NCBI GenBank assembly: GCA_949283215.1
Contig: CASDSC010000108.1
Coordinates: 1-36,579, forward strand
DNA: 36,579 bases
Direction: 5' to 3'
Origin: an uncultured Alistipes sp.
GTDB lineage: Bacteria > Bacteroidota > Bacteroidia > Bacteroidales > Rikenellaceae
Within the stretch, counting starts at the first letter, position 1. Every line of letters begins with the position of its first letter. Made by a program: the position numbers and the translations under genes. Positions 16,363 through 23,306 of this stretch are shown here, piece after piece. The notes beneath the pieces are model-generated. The model was not told where the DNA came from. It saw only the letters and a program-made list of their open reading frames with translations, and ran no database searches.

Positions 16363-18312
16363 ATGGGACGTTTGATGTTGACGATTTTGATGCTTGCGGC
16401 CACGCCGATGCATCTTTTTGCGAAGGAGATCGTTTTGGAGTCTCCAGATAAGAAACTGAATATCGCTATTACGGTAGACCAGACGGTTTCTGTGGCGGTG
16501 TATGCCGAGGCGCAGCAATTGTTTACCATAGACAAAATCGGAATCGATACGGATAAGGGCATGATGCCAGCTCCGGGGGCCAAGATCAAGAAAGTGACCA
16601 CAAAGAGTGTTGACAATACGGTGGTGCCGGTTATAAAAGAGCGTACAGCCACAATACCGGACCAGTATAACGAGGCAGTCGTGGCATTCAAAGAGGGTTA
16701 TTCGCTTCAGTTCCGGGTGTATAACAACGGAGTGGCCTATCGGTTTGTCACAGATATGCCGGGGAGGATACGGATTGATCAGGAAAATGCCGAGTTTATT
16801 TTCGATAAGGCTGCCAAACTCACCTTCCAAAAAGATTCTTATTCTGGTAGTGCCTATGAATCGGTTTATGTGTCGAAGAATATCGGGGACCTGACGGACG
16901 AGGATATGGGCAATCTGCCGGCTTTGGTGGAGATTCCGGGTTCGAAACGGGTGCTGTTTCTGGAAGCCGATGTGAAGGATTATCCCTGTATGTGGATCAA
17001 GACGGTCGGAGGGAACCTGAATATGCATCAGTGGAACTATCCTGCGACATACCGGACCGATGGCAATTCGTACAATCGGAAAGATGTCATTACGACTCGA
17101 GATTATATTGCCGATGTCGAAGGGAGCCGTACGTTTCCGTGGCGGATACTGGCCATCGAAGATAATGATATGGATTTGATGACCAATCAGTTGGTTTATT
17201 TGCTGTCACCCGAATGCATGATTGAGGATCCCTCGTGGATCAAACCGGGATGGGTCACCTTTGATTGGTGGGGCAAGAACGGAATCTATGGAGTGGATTT
17301 CAAGGCTGGGATCAATACCGAAACGGCCAAATATTTCATTGATTTTGCAGCGGATTATGGATTGAACTATTTTCTTTTCGATGATGGCTGGACGATTGAC
17401 GATGACCTGACGAAAGTGGTTCCGGGTCTTGATATGGCCGAGGTGACGGCTTATGCGGCCACCAAAGGAGTGGATGTGCTGCTGTGGGTCAAATTTGCGT
17501 TGATCGACGACCAGATGGAGAAAGCGCTCGACCAATTCGAGAAGTGGGGTGTTAAGGGGCTTAAGATCGACTTTATGAATCGTTCCGATCAGGAAATTAC
17601 CAATTTTTATTGGCGTGCTGCCGAGGAGTGTGCCAAACGGAAGATGGTACTCAATTTTCATGGGGCCTATAAGCCGGATGGTTTACGTCGGGCCTATCCC
17701 AATGTGTTGACCCGGGAGGCGATGATCGAGTTCGAAATGAACGGTGTGACGGATTACGTTTCTCCGGAACACGATTGCACGTTGCCGTTTATCCGCAACG
17801 TGGCGGGTCCAATGGATTACCTCCCAGGCACAATGAATAATGCATCTCGGTACAGATTCTGGACCAATGTGGCTACGCCGATGGGTTTGGGTACGCGTTC
17901 CCATTCGATGGCTGTTGCCGTGGTATTCGAGAGCCCGATGCAGATGGTCCCCGATGCTCCGACGGCCTATTATAAGGAAGAGGAATGCGGACGCTTTATC
18001 ACACGCATTCCGACGGTGTGGGACGAAACAGTTCCTCTGGCAGGCAAGGTGGGAGACTATGTGGCTGTAGCCCGGCGGAATGGAGATGAGTGGTATGTCG
18101 GAGCTATAACCGACTGGACGCGGCGCAAGATGCCGTTGAAACTTGATTTTCTTGAGGAAGGAAAAGTATATGATATAGAGCTGTTCCGCGATGGTCCGAA
18201 TGCGGAATCGATGGCTGTGGACTACGTGAGAGAGGTACGCCAAGTGAAGAAAGGGGATGTGATCGAAGCCGATATGGCTTCAGGAGGCGGCTGGGTCGCA
18301 CGTATTTATTGA
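16363..18312 (+). CDS. GH97 family glycoside hydrolase, retaining (alpha-galactosidase-like) type
   Basis: A 649-residue secreted enzyme with a signal peptide (residues 1-20, ending LFAKE), an N-terminal beta-sandwich domain (SPDKKLNIAITVD), a central TIM barrel (FDWWGKNGIYGVDF, FDDGWTIDDDL, LKIDFMNRSDQ) and a C-terminal beta domain. GH97 contains inverting SusB-type alpha-glucosidases and retaining enzymes. Here Asp403 in KIDFMNRSD occupies the nucleophile position of the retaining subgroup. A Glu 55 residues later (E458, in IEFEMNG) lies at the acid/base spacing of the characterised Bacteroides alpha-galactosidase BtGH97b (Asp415/Glu470, from memory). I therefore favour retaining alpha-galactosidase-like activity. 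It stands alone between the efflux operon and its own terminator, with no SusCD pair nearby. Confidence 0.9.
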   Translation: MGRLMLTILMLAATPMHLFAKEIVLESPDKKLNIAITVDQTVSVAVYAEAQQLFTIDKIGIDTDKGMMPAPGAKIKKVTTKSVDNTVVPVIKERTATIPDQYNEAVVAFKEGYSLQFRVYNNGVAYRFVTDMPGRIRIDQENAEFIFDKAAKLTFQKDSYSGSAYESVYVSKNIGDLTDEDMGNLPALVEIPGSKRVLFLEADVKDYPCMWIKTVGGNLNMHQWNYPATYRTDGNSYNRKDVITTRDYIADVEGSRTFPWRILAIEDNDMDLMTNQLVYLLSPECMIEDPSWIKPGWVTFDWWGKNGIYGVDFKAGINTETAKYFIDFAADYGLNYFLFDDGWTIDDDLTKVVPGLDMAEVTAYAATKGVDVLLWVKFALIDDQMEKALDQFEKWGVKGLKIDFMNRSDQEITNFYWRAAEECAKRKMVLNFHGAYKPDGLRRAYPNVLTREAMIEFEMNGVTDYVSPEHDCTLPFIRNVAGPMDYLPGTMNNASRYRFWTNVATPMGLGTRSHSMAVAVVFESPMQMVPDAPTAYYKEEECGRFITRIPTVWDETVPLAGKVGDYVAVARRNGDEWYVGAITDWTRRKMPLKLDFLEEGKVYDIELFRDGPNAESMAVDYVREVRQVKKGDVIEADMASGGGWVARIY

Positions 18313-18332
18313 TTATCTAACACCGCAAATGG

Positions 18333-18375
18333 CAAATTGTCCGGTTCTCGGGAAGAGACCGGGCAATTTGTTTTT
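18333..18375 (+). terminator. Intrinsic terminator after GH97 gene
   Basis: CAAATTGTCCGGT (18333-18345) pairs with ACCGGGCAATTTG (18358-18370) with one internal mismatch around a 12-base loop. It is followed by TTTTT (18371-18375), about 20 bases after the GH97 stop. Confidence 0.85.
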
Positions 18376-18524
18376 ATATTACATGTGGGAACCCCTGCGA
18401 TAGTACCGGAATAAATGAGTGCCGTGCAGGATGAAACGGGTAGGTCATCAGGAATAAATTGTGGGGCGAGAAGTGTCACGATACGATAGATTGTGCTCCA
18501 TGCTCGGTTCTCGCTAAAATATAT

Positions 18525-18532
18525 TACTTTTG
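18525..18532 (+). promoter_or_regulatory. Candidate -7 box for the glycosyltransferase pair
   Basis: TACTTTTG matches TAnnTTTG exactly, 61 bases before the first glycosyltransferase start and after the GH97 terminator. No TTG is seen at the usual -33 distance, so confidence is moderate. Confidence 0.45.
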
Positions 18533-18593
18533 TTTGATAGAGGGGCCTCAGTCTTTTTGATGTAACCTGTTTTGTTTTTCGAAGTTCCTGAAA

Positions 18594-19538
18594 ATGAAGG
18601 CTGCTATGGTGAAAGTATCATTGATCATTGCCACATACAATCGTTCCCGGAGTCTGTTGCGTATGCTCGAGAGTTTGCCGGCTCAGACGCTCGACCGCTC
18701 TCTTTTCGAAGTGATTGTGGTCGACAATAACAGTACGGACGATACGCGGACAGTCGTCGAACAATTCGCGGCCGCGCATACCGATCTGCGCCTTGTTTAC
18801 CATTTTGAGTCTCAACAGGGGCTTTCACCGGCTCGCAACAGTGGGATCCGACGGAGCCAGGGAGGATATGTCGTGATCATCGATGATGACGAGACGATCA
18901 ATCCGGAATTTTTATCGGCGTATTATTATCTTTTTGAGCATTTTCATGATGCAGAAGCTGCCGGTGGACGTATCGTGGCGCAATTCGAGACTCCGGAACC
19001 ACCCCGTTGGATGTCGCATTATACAGAACGGGTTCTTGCCGGAATTCTCGATCTGGGACCGCATATCCGGCCTTTTACCGGGAATGCATATCCCGGGGGA
19101 GGTAATATTGGGTTTCGCCGATCCACGCTCGACCGGTATGGATTGTTCGATCCGGCATTAGGGCGGCAGGGCAGTCAATTGCTCGGGGGCGAGGAGAAAG
19201 ATCTGATCGGTCGTATTCGAGCCGGAGGAGGAACCGTGTATTATCTGCCGAATGCCGTGATATGGCATTATATTCCGCCTGAGCGGTTGACCCGCTCCTA
19301 TTTCGATCGGGTGACCTATATGGTCGGGGTGAGTGAGCGTACCCGGACACTCTCTAATGGTTCCTATGCGAACCGGTTAATTGCCGAGGCGGTCAAATGG
19401 TGCGGAACGTTGGTACTCTGGATTGGCTATTTGTTGCGGTTCCAGCCTGTCAAGGGCAATTGGCTCGTGCGAATGCGCTGGAATGTGACCCGAGGACTTT
19501 TAGGGTATGCAGTTCCGGTAAAATCTGATAAACGTTGA
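18594..19538 (+). CDS. Family 2 (GT-A) glycosyltransferase
   Basis: 314 residues. The N-terminus is a typical GT2 nucleotide-binding fold (VSLIIATYNRSRSLLRMLESL), with VDNNSTDDT and the metal-binding DxD-type motif IDDDETINP at about residues 97-105. The acceptor-side motif GGGNIGFRRS and GGEEKDLIGRI (a GT2 ED-type catalytic region) follow. A hydrophobic stretch, LVLWIGYLLRF, close to the C-terminus may associate with the membrane. It would transfer a sugar from a nucleotide donor onto a surface polysaccharide, lipid-linked glycan or glycoprotein. The second glycosyltransferase gene starts 9 bases after its stop. An internal ATG at 18606 is an alternative start. Donor and acceptor cannot be told. 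Confidence 0.88.
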   Translation: MKAAMVKVSLIIATYNRSRSLLRMLESLPAQTLDRSLFEVIVVDNNSTDDTRTVVEQFAAAHTDLRLVYHFESQQGLSPARNSGIRRSQGGYVVIIDDDETINPEFLSAYYYLFEHFHDAEAAGGRIVAQFETPEPPRWMSHYTERVLAGILDLGPHIRPFTGNAYPGGGNIGFRRSTLDRYGLFDPALGRQGSQLLGGEEKDLIGRIRAGGGTVYYLPNAVIWHYIPPERLTRSYFDRVTYMVGVSERTRTLSNGSYANRLIAEAVKWCGTLVLWIGYLLRFQPVKGNWLVRMRWNVTRGLLGYAVPVKSDKR

Positions 19539-19546
19539 GGTTCGAG

Positions 19547-20974
19547 ATGCGTTTTTTTAAAAATATAGCGACCTGCCTCGGCGAATTGGTGCAGTATCTG
19601 GATCGAATGGTGTCCAGTCAGATCTTTCCGTGGATGAGATGTACAGATCTGAGAGTCTGGACCAATATGACAGAGGCTTTACCTTGTGGCTCAGGATCTA
19701 TGCGAGGTCATCGTACGTCCGTTTTTTTTGCCGGTAGTGAAAATGATGCTTCTGCCAGCTGTGCAGTGAATCAACTTGCATGTTCCCCGAGCGGTACTGT
19801 TCAAGCTAATGCTCATTTATCTGAATCGGCAGAGCCAACGGTTGGATCCAAGCATATTCTGATTGTGTCCGGATTTTGTGCACCCGAAATTACGCCGCGT
19901 GCCTTCCGGACAGCCGAACTGGTGCGAGAGTTGTGTCGTCGGGGACATCGGGTGACGCTCGTTCTGCCCAACAAAGCGATCTATCACGACCAGCCGTTTG
20001 AGGTTGAAGGGTTGACTATGTTATATTCCGCGTCTCCTATACAAGAGAATGGGGCAGTCCCGGTTCGCCGACGTCTGCGTCGTTATGTTCCCGAATGGGC
20101 GATGCGAATGATTCTGTACATCTATAATCATGAATATTTTGTAAAATATGACCGGGGACTGACGACCCGTCTGATGGAGATCGAAGGCGAGTTTGACGCT
20201 CTGATTTCGCTTTCGTATCCCGTCGCAGTCCATCGGGCGGCGATGTATGCGCTTCGGCATAACAAACGGCTGCATGTGCGACGAGCTTTGGCTGAGTTCA
20301 GCGATCCTCCGATGCGGGGCGAATACAATGCCCGTTTTTTTCCGCTCTATCATCGGTTTTTGTACCGCATGGGACGAGTATACGACTGGTTCGTCATTCC
20401 GGTTGAGAATGCAATAAGTTGTTACACTCGTTATAAACCGGTGTCCGAGATAGCTGTAATTCCGCAGGGTTTTGATTTTTCGCGGACATCAACGGCGGCG
20501 TATCAGCCCCATGAGGTGCCGACGTTCGCCTATGCGGGTCGTTTCTATCGCAACACGCGCGAATTGCGATATTTTCTTGAATATTTGGCGGGCAGGACGA
20601 GCGATTTCCGATTTGTGCTCTACCTGATCCAGCGCGACGAATATTTTGATCGGATGATTGACGAGTATCGACCTCGGTTACGGGGAACGATCGAGGTGCA
20701 CGACGGCATTCCGCGCGAAGCGTTGATCGAACGTCTTGGCACGATGGATTTTATTGTCAATTTCGAGTTTACCTATAAAACGGCCACAGCCAGTAAATTG
20801 ATCGATTATTCGTTAGCCAATCGTCCTGTCGTATCCTTCAGTGAACTGACATTTGATCCGGCCGTATTCGATCGTTTTTTGGCAGGGGACTATACTGATG
20901 CCTTGACTCTTCCCGATCGTGCACAATATGATATTCGCAACGTTGCGGCCCGTTTCCTTGAATTGATTGGATAG
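19547..20974 (+). CDS. GT-B fold glycosyltransferase with unusual N-terminal extension
   Basis: About 475 residues. From roughly residue 100 the sequence is a GT4-like Rossmann domain (HILIVSGFCAPEITPRAFRTAELVRELCRRGHRVTL as individual motifs SGFCAPE and RTAELVRELCRRGH). A second domain follows, with FAYAGRFYRNTREL, VHDGIPREALIERL and SKLIDYSLANRPVVSF; this last motif is typical of Bacteroidales surface-glycan transferases. The first 100 residues have no recognisable fold and look low in structure (Ser/Ala-rich with several Cys). The ATG at 19547 is preferred over a TTG at 19535 that overlaps the previous stop. It probably works with the GT2 enzyme on the same glycan. Confidence 0.78.
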   Translation: MRFFKNIATCLGELVQYLDRMVSSQIFPWMRCTDLRVWTNMTEALPCGSGSMRGHRTSVFFAGSENDASASCAVNQLACSPSGTVQANAHLSESAEPTVGSKHILIVSGFCAPEITPRAFRTAELVRELCRRGHRVTLVLPNKAIYHDQPFEVEGLTMLYSASPIQENGAVPVRRRLRRYVPEWAMRMILYIYNHEYFVKYDRGLTTRLMEIEGEFDALISLSYPVAVHRAAMYALRHNKRLHVRRALAEFSDPPMRGEYNARFFPLYHRFLYRMGRVYDWFVIPVENAISCYTRYKPVSEIAVIPQGFDFSRTSTAAYQPHEVPTFAYAGRFYRNTRELRYFLEYLAGRTSDFRFVLYLIQRDEYFDRMIDEYRPRLRGTIEVHDGIPREALIERLGTMDFIVNFEFTYKTATASKLIDYSLANRPVVSFSELTFDPAVFDRFLAGDYTDALTLPDRAQYDIRNVAARFLELIG

Positions 20975-21383
20975 CAATAAGCCAATTGCGTTTCTGTAAC
21001 CGAATTTTTCGAGGACTCGTCAGTCTGCATGATTCATGTATTCGTATTTTTGATTCTGTTAGTTTCGATATGTGAGGTGACGGTTCATGTGATAATTCGT
21101 CCTGAATACATTGTGCTATTTAGAACGGATATGATCGGAATCACGTAAATTTGCGTATCTTTGGGCAACCTGATGGGTTAACATATTTATTAGGAGGCGT
21201 TTAGCTTGATTCCTCATTGATGAATCTGGACAATTCAACTAATGTCGAGGGAAGAAGATAGGCGTCTCCTTTGGTTGTGTATATGGTGCCATTGAGGCAT
21301 TGCATACAGCCAGAGGCGTGAGCTGTTTTCTTGTATTCGACAAAGGCTTGTCCAGAGCCAATCAATGATACAGGCTAACAGTC
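20975..21383. other. Low-GC intergenic region with possible gene remnant
   Basis: No complete gene is visible. Two TAnnTTTG matches lie close together on the plus strand (TAAATTTG at 21146-21153 and TATCTTTG at 21156-21163) but neither has a -33 partner. The right part carries the minus-strand open frame listed separately at 21201-21374. The composition is more AT-rich than the flanking genes. Confidence 0.4.
21201..21374 (-). pseudogene. Possible remnant or unannotated short ORF, unknown family
   Basis: The minus strand is open from a TAG at 21375-21377 to a TAA at 21201-21203, about 57 codons with protein-like composition. Segments read GSGQAFVEYKKTAHASG, CMQCLNGTIYTTKGD and LPSTLVELSRFINEESS, including a CxxC pair. 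There is no ATG before the internal Met, although a TTG is available at 21363-21365. It could be the 3' end of a lost gene, or a genuine small protein starting at TTG. I do not recognise the family. Confidence 0.3.
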
Positions 21384-21968
21384 TTGCGCCTTCTTGATTT
21401 CAAGCATTCTCTTTTGAGACTGGAGGGAGATAAATTTATCAAAGAGATGGAATTTGAAGATTTATTACAGTCAGGCATCTTGAGGATTGCTAATCTAAGA
21501 GTGTCGAATAGCGGTTATAGAATAAATTCGACACAGCAGGAACGAGAGCGATTGCAGCAAGTGTTGAGTGTAAATTGTCAACGAAATTCGGAAGGTGATG
21601 AATCTATAGCTAGCCGTGAAAAAGAGAATAATCTTCGATTGTCCGATATGTCTGAGTTTCGGGACAAGGAGATTCTCCTGGGTATGTTGTGCCATTTGGT
21701 GTTTTTGCTGACGGTCAATCCGGTCAAGAACTTTTGGAGTAAAAGGTCCAGGATATACAATAGTTATTGGGATGCAATATTGGTTAAATATGAACAGACG
21801 TTCATGCAGTTCAAAAAGTTGTATCCTAGTGATGAATTGGTTGCCCTATTTGAACGGAGACTCAAGATAGTAAAAAGGAGACGATTCTTGAAGAAATACT
21901 TTGTAGTGTTGGGCCTTTGGTTGATTCTGATGATTGCGGGTATCTTGATTGCAACCAATGTAGAATAA
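21384..21968 (+). CDS. Hypothetical protein with C-terminal membrane anchor
   Basis: I do not recognise this 194-residue protein. The N-terminal half is charged and predicted helical (FIKEMEFEDLLQSGILRIANLRVSNSGYRI, then a Glu/Arg/Gln-rich stretch). The middle contains a hydrophobic patch (LLGMLCHLVFLLTV), and a strongly basic segment (FERRLKIVKRRRFLKKY) leads into a terminal hydrophobic helix (VVLGLWLILMIAGILIA). It thus looks like a tail-anchored inner-membrane protein facing the cytoplasm. An ATG at 21447 (MEFEDL) could be the true start. The gene is visibly more AT-rich than its neighbours and stands alone, which suggests horizontal acquisition or fast evolution. Confidence 0.5.
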   Translation: MRLLDFKHSLLRLEGDKFIKEMEFEDLLQSGILRIANLRVSNSGYRINSTQQERERLQQVLSVNCQRNSEGDESIASREKENNLRLSDMSEFRDKEILLGMLCHLVFLLTVNPVKNFWSKRSRIYNSYWDAILVKYEQTFMQFKKLYPSDELVALFERRLKIVKRRRFLKKYFVVLGLWLILMIAGILIATNVE

Positions 21969-22250
21969 TCGCATTATGTATGAGAAAGGCCCGATTGCCA
22001 AAGGTCGCTTGCCGGAACTATGGAGTGTGAGTGTTTGAAAAAAACGGCGTCCTGACATTGAGTGATCGTATCTTGCTCGTTTTTATGTTGTGTGTCTTGA
22101 TTGTAGATTTATGAGGCCCAAGTGTTTTTTGTGTTGGATGAACGTTTCTTAAAACGGTGTGATGGTGGCTACACACCTTTACAAATTAGGTAATTCCCTC
22201 ATATGTCAGTATGTCCTGCATTCTTCGTTTTGAGGGGTATTGTTACAACT
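21969..22250. other. Intergenic region between hypothetical gene and LuxE-like gene
   Basis: AT-rich spacer between convergent genes. The only structure seen is a 6-bp stem (GGTGTG 22156-22161 with CACACC 22172-22177), followed on the minus strand by GTTTTAAG. It is a weak terminator candidate at best. Confidence 0.3.
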
Positions 22251-23306
22251 TTATTGGACGAGGAGATTACAACCCCTGATTTCGCTCCCGTCGAGACGTC
22301 CGAGCATACGGAAACGTTGGCTGCCCGGTAAACGGTGGTGTGTTGTATTATTTTTAAGTAATATTTTGTCGTATTGTCCGGGTATATTTTCTGTATGACC
22401 GAACTCTGCAGGGGAATTTTGATCTGTTAGGCGTTGCCCGAGATCCTGCGTTTGGATAAATGCACACGAGTATATGTTGGCCAGATCAATGACGTTGATT
22501 CCTCCCCTAGTTCCTGAAGGAGCAAAATCGAACGGGTCGTTCGGGTCGCGAATGATCACGCGCATCCATGGGGGGCATACGAATACTCCTTCACCATCCG
22601 AATAGGCCTGCGACATCAATTCAGCCATTCCATATTCGGAATGAATCCGCTCTACGCCGAATCCACGGCATAGAATGCGATGCATCTCTTCTTTGGGGAG
22701 TTCTTCTCGTCGGCCCTTCATGCCACCAGTCTCCATGACGATCGTGTCGGAGAGTTTGGGGGCGCTTGTTTCAGTCAGATCGAGCAGGGCGTACGTAACG
22801 CCGAGCAAGATTTTGGGTCCATTCGTACGTTGCATGTCGGAGATCAACTTGTCTGTATCGTGGAGATAAAAATCACCTCCGTTTGCACGGATCAGAGCAT
22901 CGGCCATATAGACCAGAGAGGATCCTTCCCGTTCGAGATAGCTGGGCAGCAGCGCAAAGACAGGTATCTGTCCGTAGAAGAGCCCAAAAGCTTTTCGGAA
23001 TGTTTTTTCGTACAGGGAGAGACTTGCCACATAGTGTCGTGCGGGGACCATACCCGAGGTGCTGCTGCTGGTGAAGATCTGCTCGGGTTCGTCCGGGCCG
23101 CAATAGATACGGTGACTTTTGAACAGACCGATCGGCAGGAACGGAATCTTATCGATCCGGTCGACGAGGTTGGGGTTGATACCGAGAGCGTCGATGTATT
23201 CTCGATAGGGTTGACATGTCCGTGCCTGGAATGCAAAAATTTCCAATGCAGCCTGTTCGAAGGCCGTCTCCGAATCGATCCGTAATATGTCGTCTATTCC
23301 GATCAT
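22251..23306 (-). CDS. LuxE/PaaK-like acyl-activating (acyl-protein synthetase) family protein
   Basis: 351 residues. The adenylate-forming core is visible in FTSSSTSGMVPARHYV (phosphate-binding Ser/Thr/Gly loop, about residues 78-93), SEYGMAELMSQAY (ANL-type YGxxE motif) and a C-terminal GRLDGSEIRGCNLL. This matches the LuxE acyl-protein synthetase group found in Bacteroidetes, which activates a carboxylic acid with ATP for transfer to a protein, carrier or CoA. The ATG at 23306 overlaps the glycosidase stop as ATGA, indicating translational coupling with that secreted protein. The frame upstream to 23441 lies inside the glycosidase gene and is not used. No acyl carrier protein, reductase or ketosynthase is nearby, so its acyl substrate is open. 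Confidence 0.8.
   Translation of the reverse strand: MIGIDDILRIDSETAFEQAALEIFAFQARTCQPYREYIDALGINPNLVDRIDKIPFLPIGLFKSHRIYCGPDEPEQIFTSSSTSGMVPARHYVASLSLYEKTFRKAFGLFYGQIPVFALLPSYLEREGSSLVYMADALIRANGGDFYLHDTDKLISDMQRTNGPKILLGVTYALLDLTETSAPKLSDTIVMETGGMKGRREELPKEEMHRILCRGFGVERIHSEYGMAELMSQAYSDGEGVFVCPPWMRVIIRDPNDPFDFAPSGTRGGINVIDLANIYSCAFIQTQDLGQRLTDQNSPAEFGHTENIPGQYDKILLKNNTTHHRLPGSQRFRMLGRLDGSEIRGCNLLVQ

Noticed and set aside
21146-21163. Two TAnnTTTG boxes in the AT-rich island
   Set aside because: Neither has a TTG at the proper -33 spacing, and such matches arise often in AT-rich DNA; mentioned only within the intergenic entry.
22156-22177. Hairpin GGTGTG/CACACC downstream of the LuxE-like gene
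   Set aside because: A 6-bp stem with a 10-base loop and only a weak T-rich tail; too weak to list as a terminator.
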